The notes: generated by a model from the letters alone, not told the origin. Numbered from the stretch's first letter, positions 24,031 through 33,922 are shown. The stretch is 64,000 nt of DNA from Pseudomonas sp. H1h (GCF_000633255.1 NZ_AYMJ01000021.1:85255-149254); one strand, 5' to 3'. Program-made: numbers and translations.

Positions 24031-25413
24031 TCAGGCGTAATAGTCGACGGCGCTGGAGCCAATCACGCTGGTGGTTTGCGCAGCGGCTTCAGCCACCGCC
24101 GCCGGGGTCAGCTCTTCTTCCGCCGAATCCAGACGCCCGCCAGCGGCACTGGTGCGGCCACTCTGACCTTGCTGCGCCTGCTCCTGGCCCTGCTGACCCT
24201 GCCAGCCACGGCTCTGGTCAGAGACGTTGACGTCGACCTGGCCCATGCCCTGCTGGGTGAACATGTCACGCAGGCGATGCATCTGGCCGTCGAGGGCTTC
24301 ACGCACGCTTGGGTGCGCGCTCATGAACGTCACCTGGGTCTGCTGGTCCGGCACCATGTTCACGCGGATGTCCAGACGTCCGAGTTCCGCCGGTTGCAGC
24401 TGAATATCGGCGGCCTTCAGATTGGCGCTCGACAGGTACATCACGCGATTGACGATTTCTTCGGTCCAGCCGCTCTGGTGCATGGCGATCGGTTGGTTCA
24501 CCGGCACCGCGTTCGCGGTTTTCGGGGTGGCCGCCTGGGTCAGCGCCGCCAGACGGTTGGCGAAATCATCGACACGAGTGTCGCTGGTAGCAGACTTGAG
24601 ATCTTTGAGACCATCGTCGATCAGGCCGCTGAAGGCTTTCTCACCGCTCTGACTGGTGCTGTCTTTGTCGGCCTGCACATCGAGCATAGTGGCCATGCCA
24701 GCGGCAAACGTCTGCGCCGAAGTCAATTCACTGTCGGCCTGAGTCTGGGCCGGCGCGGCTTTGGGCTGGGACTGGCTGGCGGCAGAAATATGCCCGCCCT
24801 GCTCCATCGCCATACGCACCGCCGGCAGCGAGTCGAGAGGATCGGCTGCCGGGTCGAAAGCGCTGTCGGTGGGGGCCGCCGGGTCTTTGACCACCGCTGG
24901 CGCAACGGTAGCGGCCACGACCGGTGTTTCTGTTTTGGTCGGCGCCGGGGTTTCAGCGACCGGGGTTGGCGCTACGGGCGTGGCCACCAGCGGTTGCACG
25001 GTTTGCGCCAGCGCCGGATCCAGTGCCGGATCCACCGGGGTGGTGTCTGTTACCGGAGTCTGCGCGGTATCTGCAGCTGCGTCGTCGCTGGCCGCCTGAT
25101 CATCGGACGTCGTCGACGCCGTCTTGTCGGCAGGCAAGGCATTGCCGCTATCGGCAACGGTCTGTTGCGCGGCGGCAGACGACGACGTGTCGGCATCCTT
25201 TTTATCGCTGTTGTCAGCGACTTTGTCGCGCGCCGGTTTCAACGAATTGTCAGCACTGGCGAGGGTCTTTTTCGGGCCTTGATCAGCGAATACCTGAGCG
25301 AAGCTTGAGGCCTTGTCCCCGGTATCTGCGGCCATTGCCGGCACTTTGGCAGCGGCGGCTTGCGCCTTGGCCTGGGCGGCAGATTGAAGAAGAACATTGG
25401 GGGTCGCAGGCAT
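24031..25413 (-). CDS. fliK: Flagellar hook-length control protein FliK
   Basis: A 460-aa secreted molecular ruler. The first ~300 residues are low-complexity Ala/Thr/Pro/Asp-rich. The C-terminal Flg_hook domain (about 315-420) shows LQPAELGRLDIRVNMV and FMSAHPSVREALDGQMHRLRDMF, which contacts FlhB to switch export specificity, followed by a Gln/Gly-rich tail. It is the first gene of the fliK-L-M-N-O-P-Q-R-flhB run behind a good sigma54 site. Confidence 0.93.
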   Translation of the reverse strand: MPATPNVLLQSAAQAKAQAAAAKVPAMAADTGDKASSFAQVFADQGPKKTLASADNSLKPARDKVADNSDKKDADTSSSAAAQQTVADSGNALPADKTASTTSDDQAASDDAAADTAQTPVTDTTPVDPALDPALAQTVQPLVATPVAPTPVAETPAPTKTETPVVAATVAPAVVKDPAAPTDSAFDPAADPLDSLPAVRMAMEQGGHISAASQSQPKAAPAQTQADSELTSAQTFAAGMATMLDVQADKDSTSQSGEKAFSGLIDDGLKDLKSATSDTRVDDFANRLAALTQAATPKTANAVPVNQPIAMHQSGWTEEIVNRVMYLSSANLKAADIQLQPAELGRLDIRVNMVPDQQTQVTFMSAHPSVREALDGQMHRLRDMFTQQGMGQVDVNVSDQSRGWQGQQGQEQAQQGQSGRTSAAGGRLDSAEEELTPAAVAEAAAQTTSVIGSSAVDYYA

Positions 25414-25463
25414 GACACGGTCTCCGCTGCACTGGGATCGTAGGTACAGTTGAAGGGGGTTAT

Positions 25464-25479
25464 TGCAAGTGTCGGGCCA
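25464..25479 (-). promoter_or_regulatory. sigma54-type promoter of the fliK operon
   Basis: TGGCCC-N5-TTGCA on the minus strand, 51 bp upstream of the fliK start, fits the -24/-12 consensus and FleQ control of this operon in Pseudomonas. Confidence 0.7.
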
Positions 25480-25484
25480 GATTC

Positions 25485-25511
25485 GTCCGGCGCTTGCGAA
25501 AAGCGCCGGAC
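25485..25511 (-). terminator. Strong hairpin after the Hpt gene
   Basis: An 11-bp perfect GC-rich stem (GTCCGGCGCTT/AAGCGCCGGAC) with a 5-base loop, 8 bp past the Hpt gene stop and just before the fliK promoter. It lacks a T-tract, so termination is plausible but not certain. Confidence 0.5.
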
Positions 25512-25519
25512 GGCAGGAT

Positions 25520-25867
25520 TCAATGGGTCAGTGCGTGCTGGCGCTCGTCCTCGTAAACCGGACGGACATGGGCGAACTCGCTGCTGATGTCAGCCACCAG
25601 CTCTACGATTTCGGTTGGACTCTTGTCCCTGGCGTCCGACTCCAGCGTCTGGCAAAGCGTCGCCAGGCGAACCGCGCCCATGTTGCTGGCGCTGCCCTTG
25701 AAACTATGGGCAAGCTCCGCCAACACCTTGGCATCGGCCGTTTTTTGCAATTGATGCAAGCGACTTTCAGAATCGGTCAGGAAGGTATCCAGCAAATCCG
25801 GATAGCTGTCCTCCATGACTTCGCGCAACGCATCGAGTACTTCGCGATCCACATGTTTGTCAGTCAC
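25520..25867 (-). CDS. hptB: Histidine phosphotransfer protein HptB
   Basis: A 115-aa Hpt domain with the phospho-accepting His in AELAHSFKGSASNMGA (about residue 54). In P. aeruginosa HptB takes phosphate from several hybrid kinases and passes it to HsbR. Here it directly follows the HsbR-like gene, which supports the same relay. Confidence 0.85.
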   Translation of the reverse strand: MTDKHVDREVLDALREVMEDSYPDLLDTFLTDSESRLHQLQKTADAKVLAELAHSFKGSASNMGAVRLATLCQTLESDARDKSPTEIVELVADISSEFAHVRPVYEDERQHALTH

Positions 25868-25897
25868 TTGTTCACTCCTTGATCAAGAATTCGCGAA

Positions 25898-27610
25898 TTA
25901 TGCCTTAACCTCCCAGAAAAACTCCACGCAAGCACTGCGACCTTCGTCCGACCAACTGGCGTTATGCCCCAATTGCCGGATCAAACTGACACCACGACCC
26001 GACAGGCGGACACCGTCAAGCGGCCGTTCCATCACTCGCGTCACGTCAAAACCCTTGCCGCTGTCCTCGACGCGGATAACCAGACAGCCACCGCCGCCTT
26101 GCGGACGCACCTGCAGGTGTACGCGCACATAACCGTCCTGCAAGGCCTCCAGCCGTTCATTGCGCTGCTCGTAGTAGCGAGCGAATCCACTGGCATCGCG
26201 CTTGAGGCTGGAATCCAGGCCCAGCACGCCATGCTCCAGCGCATTGGAATACAGCTCCGCGAGCACGCTGTAGATCGCGCCGCCTTGCGTGCGCAAGCCG
26301 TGCACTTCCAGCAACAATTGCAGCAAGTACGGCAAGGGATTGAAGCGTTTGAGCGTGGCACCGCGAAACTCGAAGCTGACTGACCAGTCCAGCGGACACG
26401 ATTGGCCGCTGTCGGAATAGACCGGCGCCGACGGCACCACCTGCGCCGCCTCCAGCAGGCTGATCTCGACCATGCTCACATCGTCACGAGGCTCACCGCG
26501 AAACTCGCGCAAGGCCTGATCGATCTCGGCAAACAGGTTGTCCGGCTCACGGTTGGCGGCAAACAGTTGCTGCAAGCGCTCGACACCGAACAACTGGTCA
26601 TCGGCATCCGTGGTGTCGATCACTCCGTCCGAGAGCAGGAATACCCGGTCACCCACGGCCAGGGTCTGCACCTCGGTGCGATCATCAAACGCTTGCGGGC
26701 TGAGCACGCCCAGCGGCAAATGCCGCGCCGGCAGCGGCACGCGCTCCCCGCTGGCGATCCGGTGCAGATAACCGTCAGGCATGCCGCCGTTCCACACCTC
26801 CACCGAACGCCGCTGAAAACTCAGGCAGAGCATGGTCGCGCAGCAGAACATGTCCACCGGCAAGATGCGCTTGAGCTTGGCGTTCATCTCGCGCAGGGTT
26901 TCGGCCAGACCGTAACCCTTGGCAGTCATGCCATAAAACACTTCGGCCAAGGGCATCGCCCCCACCGCAGCCGGCAAGCCGTGACCGGTGAAATCGCCGA
27001 GCAACACATGCATGTCGCCGGCCGGGGTGTACGCCGCCAACAGCAGATCGCCGTTGAACAACGCATAGGGTGATTGCAGGTAACGAATGTTAGGGGCACT
27101 GAGGCAACCCGAGTGCGCGACCTTGTCGAACACCGCTTTGGCCACGCGCTGTTCGTTGAGCAGGTAATCATGATGCCTGGCGATCAGGTCGCGCTGCTGC
27201 AGCACCGTGGCCTGCAAGCGCCGCAAGCGATCCATCGCCTTGATTTTGGCGGCGAGGATAACCTGGTTGTAGGGCTTCGCCAGAAAGTCGTCGCCACCGG
27301 CCTCCAGGCAACGGGCCAGCGCCTCACTTTCAGTGAGCGACGTCAGGAAGATGATCGGCACCAGGGTTTCCCCTGCCAGCACCTTGATCTGCCGCGCCGC
27401 TTCGAAGCCATCCATCACCGGCATCATCGCGTCCATCAGCACCAGATGCGGTGGCTGGCGCCGGAACACCTCCAACGCTTCGGCGCCATTGGCCGCCGTC
27501 AGTACCTCATGCCCCTGACGGCGGACGATGGTCGACAACAGCAACCGGTCGGCGGCGCTGTCTTCGGCGATCAGGATCGTCAGCGGCTCTTGCGCCTGCA
27601 TGGCCGTCAA
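25898..27610 (-). CDS. Response regulator with PP2C phosphatase and anti-sigma kinase domain (HsbR-like)
   Basis: A 570-aa three-domain protein. The receiver (about 9-130) has IAEDSAADR and the phospho-Asp in LVLMDAMMPVMDG. The SpoIIE/PP2C phosphatase domain (about 175-385) has LLGDFTGHGLPAAVGAMPL and VFLLSDGVID. A GHKL ATPase domain (about 435-565) has YSNALEHGVLGLD and VEDSGKGFD. HsbR of P. aeruginosa has this build and controls HsbA phosphorylation. The start overlaps the STAS gene stop (ATGA-type). Confidence 0.85.
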   Translation of the reverse strand: MTAMQAQEPLTILIAEDSAADRLLLSTIVRRQGHEVLTAANGAEALEVFRRQPPHLVLMDAMMPVMDGFEAARQIKVLAGETLVPIIFLTSLTESEALARCLEAGGDDFLAKPYNQVILAAKIKAMDRLRRLQATVLQQRDLIARHHDYLLNEQRVAKAVFDKVAHSGCLSAPNIRYLQSPYALFNGDLLLAAYTPAGDMHVLLGDFTGHGLPAAVGAMPLAEVFYGMTAKGYGLAETLREMNAKLKRILPVDMFCCATMLCLSFQRRSVEVWNGGMPDGYLHRIASGERVPLPARHLPLGVLSPQAFDDRTEVQTLAVGDRVFLLSDGVIDTTDADDQLFGVERLQQLFAANREPDNLFAEIDQALREFRGEPRDDVSMVEISLLEAAQVVPSAPVYSDSGQSCPLDWSVSFEFRGATLKRFNPLPYLLQLLLEVHGLRTQGGAIYSVLAELYSNALEHGVLGLDSSLKRDASGFARYYEQRNERLEALQDGYVRVHLQVRPQGGGGCLVIRVEDSGKGFDVTRVMERPLDGVRLSGRGVSLIRQLGHNASWSDEGRSACVEFFWEVKA

Positions 27611-27912
27611 CTGATGTCGAAGAGTTTGTCGAAGTTGGAGATGGCGAGGATCTTGCGCACATCGGAGTTGCTGTTGACCACCCGCACATCCGAATTGTCG
27701 CCGCCGGCGTGATCGCGCAGCAGGAGCAGCATGCCCAGTGCCGAGCTGTCGAGATAGGTGGCGTCTTTCAGATCAACCACGATGGAGTCAGGCTTCTTGG
27801 CAAGCAGCTCATAGGAATCGCGAAACTCCTGATGGCGCCCAAAATCGAACCGCCCCCTGACCGAAATCGTCAGTTTTTGACCATCCGGAGAGACTTCTGT
27901 AACGACTGACAT
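27607..27912 (-). CDS. STAS-domain anti-sigma factor antagonist (HsbA-like)
   Basis: A 101-aa STAS protein with the phospho-Ser motif TYLDSSALGMLLLLRD. In P. aeruginosa HsbA, in its phosphorylated or free state, binds either FlgM or the diguanylate cyclase HsbD and so shifts between swimming and biofilm. First gene of the HsbA-HsbR-HptB set, downstream of fliJ and a REP pair. Confidence 0.85.
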   Translation of the reverse strand: MSVVTEVSPDGQKLTISVRGRFDFGRHQEFRDSYELLAKKPDSIVVDLKDATYLDSSALGMLLLLRDHAGGDNSDVRVVNSNSDVRKILAISNFDKLFDIS

Positions 27913-27993
27913 TGACTGGCTTCCTTGTCATTGACGAACGTGTACAAGGTTTAGCACTTGGACAGGTTTGGGGCAAGGCGCGACGCAGATCTA

Positions 27994-28085
27994 CTGCGGG
28001 AGCGGGCTTGCTCGCGAATGCAATCGGTCAGTTGACTGAGCTGTTGACTGACACGACGCCTTCGCGAGCAGGCTCGCTCCCACAG
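27994..28085. repeat. REP inverted-repeat pair between fliJ and the HsbA-like gene
   Basis: Facing arms GCGGGAGCGGGCTTGCTCGC and CGCGAGCAGGCTCGCTCCC with about 40 bases between them; it marks the boundary of the fliE-J run. Confidence 0.85.
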
Positions 28086-28101
28086 GGTTTAGCCGCGCTG
28101 C

Positions 28102-28551
28102 TTAGAAGGGTTCATGGCGCGGCAAGCGCTGCGACAATTCGTCCAGCAACTTCTGTTCGCGCTTGTCTTCGAGGCGTTGCGCCTCTTCGCGGTAGCGCTG
28201 CACCAGTTTGCGCAAGCCTTCGACCTTGGCAAACGCCTGCTGCCAGGCGTCCCGCGCCTTGACCAGGTTGTTCTGGTGCCAGACCAGACTCTGGCGCTGC
28301 TGGTCGATGGCGGTGTCCAGTTGTGCCAGAAAGCCGTGATAACCGAGCAGCCATTGCCCGGACACGCCGTCGCTGCCGCGCACGATCCACTGCTCCTGGT
28401 AATCCAGACGAAAGGCGTCGAGGTCGGCGAGTTTGCTTTCAGCCACTTTGACCTGACCCTGAAAGTAGCCCAGACGCTGCACGGCAGTTTTTTCGGCCTG
28501 CTCAGCCATGTCCACTACCGGCGCCAGGCGTGCGGCGCGACTCACGGCCAT
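28102..28551 (-). CDS. fliJ: Flagellar export protein FliJ
   Basis: A 149-aa almost entirely helical coiled-coil protein, rich in Gln, Glu and Arg, the expected size and build of FliJ, the central stalk of the FliI ATPase ring that links it to FlhA. It lies 6 bp downstream of fliI. Confidence 0.92.
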   Translation of the reverse strand: MAVSRAARLAPVVDMAEQAEKTAVQRLGYFQGQVKVAESKLADLDAFRLDYQEQWIVRGSDGVSGQWLLGYHGFLAQLDTAIDQQRQSLVWHQNNLVKARDAWQQAFAKVEGLRKLVQRYREEAQRLEDKREQKLLDELSQRLPRHEPF

Positions 28552-28557
28552 GGCCGG

Positions 28558-29916
28558 TTACCCGCCTGCCGCAGGCGCGAACAGGGTTTCCAGATAGGCC
28601 TGGCTTTCGCCCATGTTGATCTTGTCGTTCAGCCCCTGCCGCTGGTAGCGGGTCAGTTGTGGCTGCAGCGAGATCGCCAGGTCAGTTTCGCGGTCGCCAC
28701 CGGCCACATAGGCACCGACACTGATCAGGTCGCGACTCTGCTGGTAGCGCGACCACAGTTGCTTGAAGTACTGCGCACGCTGCATGTGTTCCGCCGAGAC
28801 CACGGCCGGCATCACCCGGCTGATCGAGGCTTCGATATCGATGGCCGGGTAGTGACCTTCCTCGGCCAGACGCCGGGACAACACGATGTGGCCGTCAAGC
28901 ACACCCCGCGCCGAGTCGGCAATCGGGTCCTGCTGGTCATCGCCTTCGGACAACACGGTGTAGAACGCAGTGATCGACCCCCCGCCCTTCTCCGCATTAC
29001 CGGCGCGCTCCACCAGTTTCGGCAACTTGGCGAACACCGAGGGCGGATAGCCCTTGGTCGCCGGCGGTTCGCCAATGGCCAGCGCGATTTCCCGCTGAGC
29101 CTGGGCGAAACGGGTCAGCGAATCCATCAACAGCAGGACGTTCTTGCCCTTGTCGCGGAAATACTCGGCAATTCGCGTGCAATACATTGCCGCGCGCAGT
29201 CGCATCAGCGGCGCATCGTCCGCTGGCGAGGCGACCACTACCGAACGCTTAAGGCCTTCTTCACCGAGAATGTGCTCGATGAACTCTTTGACTTCTCGAC
29301 CCCGCTCACCGATCAGGCCGACGACGATGATGTCGGCCTCGGTGAAGCGGGTCATCATGCCCAGCAGCACCGACTTACCGACACCGGTACCGGCGAACAG
29401 ACCCAGACGCTGACCGCGCCCAACCGTCAGCAAGCCGTTGATGCAACGGATGCCGACGTCCAGCGGTTCGTGGATCGGGTCGCGGTTGAGCGGGTTGATC
29501 GTCGGGCCGTCCATCGGCACCCAGTCCTCGGCCTTCATCCCGCCCTTGCCGTCCAGCGCGCGTCCGGCGCCGTCGAGCACACGACCGAGCATGCTCATGC
29601 CCATCGGCAACCGACCGGTTTCCGCCAGCGGCACCACGCGGGCGCCCGGGGCAATGCCGGCGACGCTGCCGACCGGCATCAGGAATACTTTGCTGCCGGA
29701 AAACCCCATGACTTCCGCTTCCACCTGGGAGGGGTGATAGCTGTCGTCGTTGATCACCAGGCAGCGCGTGCCCATGGCGGCGCGCAGGCCTTCGGCTTCG
29801 AGGGTCAGGCCGACCATGCGCAGCAGGCGGCCTTCGAGAATCGGCGCACCGGCCATTTCAGTGGCCTCGGCGTAGCTGCTCAGGCGCTTGGCGAAACTGG
29901 TGCGTTCAAGGCGCAT
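28558..29916 (-). CDS. fliI: Flagellar export ATPase FliI
   Basis: A 452-aa F1-beta-like ATPase that energises unfolding and release of export substrates. The P-loop GTGVGKS is at about residues 186-192; LIGERGREVKEF, VLLLMDSLTRFAQAQRE and DGHIVLSRRLAEEGHYPAIDI are typical family blocks. Its ATG overlaps the fliH end by 11 bp. Confidence 0.96.
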   Translation of the reverse strand: MRLERTSFAKRLSSYAEATEMAGAPILEGRLLRMVGLTLEAEGLRAAMGTRCLVINDDSYHPSQVEAEVMGFSGSKVFLMPVGSVAGIAPGARVVPLAETGRLPMGMSMLGRVLDGAGRALDGKGGMKAEDWVPMDGPTINPLNRDPIHEPLDVGIRCINGLLTVGRGQRLGLFAGTGVGKSVLLGMMTRFTEADIIVVGLIGERGREVKEFIEHILGEEGLKRSVVVASPADDAPLMRLRAAMYCTRIAEYFRDKGKNVLLLMDSLTRFAQAQREIALAIGEPPATKGYPPSVFAKLPKLVERAGNAEKGGGSITAFYTVLSEGDDQQDPIADSARGVLDGHIVLSRRLAEEGHYPAIDIEASISRVMPAVVSAEHMQRAQYFKQLWSRYQQSRDLISVGAYVAGGDRETDLAISLQPQLTRYQRQGLNDKINMGESQAYLETLFAPAAGG

Positions 29917-30712
29917 CGGGGGTGTCCGCGAGCGGCTCGTCAGGGGTGGCGGCCGATTTGGCTTCTTCGGGCAGGTCCAGGCTCAGATCCGGCGCGGCCG
30001 GGTGCAGGGCCTGTTCGTGCAACTGGTCGAACAGCTTGTCCATGACCTGGGTGACCCGGGTTTCGATGCTCGCATCGATACGGCTGTGCGCGGTTTCAAC
30101 CCGGCAACCACCGGGCATCAGCGCTTCATCCTCGACGATGCGCCAGGATTCTTCGTGACGCTCGCGCAAGGCCTTGGCCTGCTCGAAATCCTGCGGATTG
30201 ACGTACAGACGCACGTTGTCCACGCCCAGCGGCAACAGCTTGAGCGCGTCGCGCATGACGTGTTCGATCTGGCTGGAGTCGATGGCCAGTTCGCGCTTGA
30301 TCACCTGTTTGGTGATGTGTTGCACGAGGTCGACCAGCGACTTTTCGATCTGTGTGTCCTGCTCGGCGATCGGCTCAAACAGGTGCGTCATCAGTTGCTC
30401 GAGGCTGGCCAGTTTCGCCGCCAGCGCCACTTCGGCTTCCTGGCGCACCTTGAGCGTGGCGCTGTGAAAACCTTCTTTCTCGCCGATGCCGAAGCCCTCG
30501 TTGTAAGCCTCCTGACGGATGCTCTCGAGTTCTTCCAGGGTCAGTGGCTGGACTTCGTCCAGCGGCACTTCTTCCATTTCCGGCGGTTCGGGCTCCGGTT
30601 CCGGCTCGGGTTCCGGTTTCGGCGGATCGAAGCTGGGCAGTTCCCAGGATTCGAAACCACGGACATCGCGGGCGCGGATCAGATCCGTCACTGACTCGTC
30701 ATGCTTGTCCAT
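29906..30712 (-). CDS. fliH: Flagellar export regulator FliH
   Basis: A 268-aa stator-like partner of FliI. An N-terminal Pro-Glu repeat (about 29-46) is followed by a long helix (about 60-130, with the EAYNEGFGIGEKEG glycine pattern) and a C-terminal domain resembling the F-ATPase delta subunit (about 130-245). It lies 4 bp after fliG. Confidence 0.93.
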   Translation of the reverse strand: MDKHDESVTDLIRARDVRGFESWELPSFDPPKPEPEPEPEPEPPEMEEVPLDEVQPLTLEELESIRQEAYNEGFGIGEKEGFHSATLKVRQEAEVALAAKLASLEQLMTHLFEPIAEQDTQIEKSLVDLVQHITKQVIKRELAIDSSQIEHVMRDALKLLPLGVDNVRLYVNPQDFEQAKALRERHEESWRIVEDEALMPGGCRVETAHSRIDASIETRVTQVMDKLFDQLHEQALHPAAPDLSLDLPEEAKSAATPDEPLADTPDAP

Positions 30713-30716
30713 GGGC

Positions 30717-31736
30717 TTAGATCATTTCCTCGCCACCCTTGCCACCGAGCACGATTTCGCCGGCTTCGGCCATACGACGGGCAATGGTGAGGATTTCTTT
30801 CTGCGCGGTTTCCACGTCGCTGACGCGCACCGGGCCTTTGGCCTCGAGGTCGTCGCGCAACAGTTCGGCCGCACGCTTGGACATGTTCTTGAAGATCTTT
30901 TCCTTGACGCCTTCGTCCGAACCCTTGAGGGCCAGCACCAGCACATCGGACGACACTTCGCGCAACAGCGCCTGGATACCGCGGTCGTCGACGTCGGCCA
31001 GGTTGTTGAACACGAACATGAGGTCTTCGATCTGACCGGACAGGTCTTCGTCGACTTCGCGGATCGAGTCCATGAGCTGGCCTTCGATCGAGCTGTCGAG
31101 GAAGTTCATGATGTCCGCCGCACGCTTGATGCCACCCAAGGTGGTGCGCGAGGCATTCGAGTTGCCGGAGAACTGCTTCTCGAGAATCTGGTTCAGCTCT
31201 TTCAGTGCTGCCGGTTGCACGGTGTTCAACGACGAGACGCGCAGGATGATATCCAGACGCACCTTGTGGTCGAAGTTGCCGAGCACTTCACCGGCCTGAT
31301 CCGGGTCGAGGTACGCGACCACGATGGCCTGGATCTGCGGGTGTTCGTAACGGATCACGTCGGCAACGGCGCGCGGTTCCATCCATTTCAGGCTGTCGAG
31401 GCCGCTGGTGTTGCCACCGAGCAGGATACGGTCGATCAGGCCGTTGGCCTTGTCTTCACCCAGGGCCTGGGTGAGCATTTTGCGCACATAGTCGTCGGAG
31501 CCGACGCCGAGGCTAGTCTGATCGCCGACGATGTCGACGAACTCGCTCATGACCTGCTCGACCTGCTCGCGATGGACGTTGCCCATCTGGGCCATGGCCA
31601 CACCGACACGCTGAACCTCTTTGGGGCCCATGTGGCGCAGCACTTGGGCTGCATCGGTCGAACCCAGGGACAGCAGCAGAATCGCGGCTTTGTCGACCTT
31701 GTTCAGTTTGACGGTTGCGGCTCGGTTATCACTCAT
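30717..31736 (-). CDS. fliG: Flagellar motor switch protein FliG
   Basis: A 339-aa C-ring protein that transmits stator torque. The C-terminal domain carries LMFVFNNLADVDDRGIQALLREV and the charged helix residues that contact the stator. The N-terminal domain docks on FliF. Overlaps the fliF end by 8 bp. Confidence 0.96.
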   Translation of the reverse strand: MSDNRAATVKLNKVDKAAILLLSLGSTDAAQVLRHMGPKEVQRVGVAMAQMGNVHREQVEQVMSEFVDIVGDQTSLGVGSDDYVRKMLTQALGEDKANGLIDRILLGGNTSGLDSLKWMEPRAVADVIRYEHPQIQAIVVAYLDPDQAGEVLGNFDHKVRLDIILRVSSLNTVQPAALKELNQILEKQFSGNSNASRTTLGGIKRAADIMNFLDSSIEGQLMDSIREVDEDLSGQIEDLMFVFNNLADVDDRGIQALLREVSSDVLVLALKGSDEGVKEKIFKNMSKRAAELLRDDLEAKGPVRVSDVETAQKEILTIARRMAEAGEIVLGGKGGEEMI

Positions 31737-33516
31737 CTGCGTTAATCCACTCTTTCACGACCTGAGCCACGCGACCCGGATCTTCAGCCACCAGACTCTT
31801 GATTGCATTCAGCTGTGCGTCATAACCCTCGCTCGGGCTAGGCAACAGAATGCTCTGCGGACCACCGAGGCTCACGCGATCGTTGGCCAGTTCGCCGTCC
31901 AGGCCGCCCATGCCACCGAGTTCCACGTCGCTGCCAAGACCGGCCAGCTCCTTGCCTTTGCCGCCACCGGTGATGTTGTTCAACACCGGACGCAGCACAC
32001 CAAACACCAGCACCAGGATGAACAACACACCCAGCACTTGTTTGACGATGTCCCAGAACCATGGCTGGGAGTAGAACGGAATATCGGCGACCACTTCACC
32101 GCGCTCGGCGGAGAACGGCATGTTGATCACGCTGACGCTGTCGCCACGGCTGGCATCAAAGCCGACGGCGTCCTGCACCAGACGGGTGAAGCGCGCCAGT
32201 TCATCGGCGCTCCACGGCGCGCGGGTGGTTTCACCGTTGGCCGCATTGACCTTGACCTGATCGTCGACCACCACCGACACCGACAGACGATTCAGGCGAC
32301 CCTGCTGCTGTTTGGTGTGGCTGATGGAACGGTCGAGCTCGAAGTTCTTGGTGGATTGTTGACGCTTGTCCGCCGGGTACGGCGCGAGCATCGGCTGGCC
32401 GGTGGCCGGGTCCATGATCTGCTGACCGTTGGCATCAACCAGTGGCTGACCTGGTTGAATCATGCCGGTGGAAGCCTGCGCGCCACCAGTGGTTTGCGGT
32501 GCCGAGGCTGGCGCCGGCGGCTGGTTGCTCAGGGCACCCGGCACACCTTGCGGGCCATTGCTGGCGGTGCGTTGCTCGTTCACCGACTGCTCGCTGCGCA
32601 ACGCCGGCTGGTCCGGGTTGAACTGCTCGGCGGTCGATTCGACGGCGTTGAAATCGATGTCGGCCGAAACCTCGGCCTTGTAGCGATCGTTGCCCAGTAC
32701 CGGTTGCAGAATGTTGTGCACGCGCTGGGTGAGCATGCTTTCCATACGACGGCTGTAATCGAACTGCTTGCCGGCCATGGTCATTTCGGAGTTTTCCGCC
32801 TGATCGGAGAGCAGGTTGCCCTTCTGGTCGACGACGGTGATCTGCGATTTGCTCAATTCAGGAACGGAGGTGGCCACCAGGTTGATGATCGCGATCACCT
32901 GACCCGGCTCCAGCGAACGCCCGGAGTACAGCTCGACCAATACCGAGGCACTTGGTTTGCGCTCATCACGCACGAACACCGAACTCTTCGGAATCGCCAG
33001 GTGCACGCGGGCACCCTTGACGTTGTTCAGGCTGGAGATGGTGCGCGCCAGTTCGCCTTCCAGACCACGACGGTAGCGGGTCGCTTCCATGAACTGGCTG
33101 GTGCCCAGACCCTGTTCCTTGTCGAGGATTTCGAAACCGATGTTGCCGTCGCTGGGAGTGACACCAGCGGCAGCGAGTTTCATCCGCGCACGGGACAGGT
33201 CGTCGGCCTTGACCAGCAAGGCGCCGGAGTTCGGCTCGACGGTGTAGGGAATGTCGGCGGAGGCCAGAGTGTCCATGACCTGCTTGGCGTCCATGCCGGC
33301 AAGGCTGCCGTACAACGGACGATAATCCGGCTGCTGCGACCACAGCACCACGGCAAAGCCAATCGCCACGCTCGCAGCCAGGCCGACCAACAGGCCCACC
33401 TGACGCAACATGGTCATCTCGGAGAGGTTTTCCAGGAAGGACAGGCCGAACAGCGGCGGTTTGCCGTCTGTCGGGGTGGCCTTGGCCGGAACGTTATCGG
33501 CGACTGCTTCTGCCAT
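31729..33516 (-). CDS. fliF: Flagellar MS-ring protein FliF
   Basis: A 595-aa inner-membrane ring protein. Two membrane helices (about 38-58 and 455-475) flank a large periplasmic region with ring-building motifs (YTVEPNSGALLVKADDLSRARMKLAAAG, RRGLEGELARTISSLNNVKGARVHLAIP). The cytoplasmic C-terminal tail (NAIKSLVAEDPGRVAQVVKEWI) binds FliG. 15 bp after fliE. Confidence 0.96.
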   Translation of the reverse strand: MAEAVADNVPAKATPTDGKPPLFGLSFLENLSEMTMLRQVGLLVGLAASVAIGFAVVLWSQQPDYRPLYGSLAGMDAKQVMDTLASADIPYTVEPNSGALLVKADDLSRARMKLAAAGVTPSDGNIGFEILDKEQGLGTSQFMEATRYRRGLEGELARTISSLNNVKGARVHLAIPKSSVFVRDERKPSASVLVELYSGRSLEPGQVIAIINLVATSVPELSKSQITVVDQKGNLLSDQAENSEMTMAGKQFDYSRRMESMLTQRVHNILQPVLGNDRYKAEVSADIDFNAVESTAEQFNPDQPALRSEQSVNEQRTASNGPQGVPGALSNQPPAPASAPQTTGGAQASTGMIQPGQPLVDANGQQIMDPATGQPMLAPYPADKRQQSTKNFELDRSISHTKQQQGRLNRLSVSVVVDDQVKVNAANGETTRAPWSADELARFTRLVQDAVGFDASRGDSVSVINMPFSAERGEVVADIPFYSQPWFWDIVKQVLGVLFILVLVFGVLRPVLNNITGGGKGKELAGLGSDVELGGMGGLDGELANDRVSLGGPQSILLPSPSEGYDAQLNAIKSLVAEDPGRVAQVVKEWINADE

Positions 33517-33531
33517 GACTCAATCTCGTCC

Positions 33532-33861
33532 TTAAACCGGCATCTGCATGATGTCTTGATAAGCCTGAACCAGCTTGTTGCGCACCTGGGTCAGAGCCTG
33601 GAACGACACGCTGGCTTTCTGCGAGGCAACCATCACGTCGGTCAGATCGACGCCGCTCTTGCCGATTTCAAATGCATTGGCCAACTGAGTCGACGCCTGC
33701 TGGGTATCGCTGACTTTGTTGATGGCCTGACCGAGCATGTCGGAAAAGCTGCTGCCTGCCAGTTCAGGGACGGCGGCAGTCGATTTCGGCGTGGCCATGG
33801 CGTCCATTTTCATGGCCTTCATGTCCATCATCAACCGATTAAATTCAATACCTTGGCTCAT
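33532..33861 (-). CDS. fliE: Flagellar hook-basal body protein FliE
   Basis: A 109-aa rod-MS-ring junction protein with the C-terminal signature ASVSFQALTQVRNKLVQAYQDIMQMPV. It leads the fliE-F-G-H-I-J operon behind a consensus sigma54 promoter. Confidence 0.95.
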   Translation of the reverse strand: MSQGIEFNRLMMDMKAMKMDAMATPKSTAAVPELAGSSFSDMLGQAINKVSDTQQASTQLANAFEIGKSGVDLTDVMVASQKASVSFQALTQVRNKLVQAYQDIMQMPV

Positions 33862-33922
33862 GGTCTACTCTCTTGGGCGGCCCGCAATTTTTTGACACTC
33901 ACTCGGCGGGTACACAGGTGTT

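Noticed and set aside
28114..30045. 643-codon plus-strand open frame
   Set aside because: Antisense to fliJ, fliI and the end of fliH; all three are certain genes.
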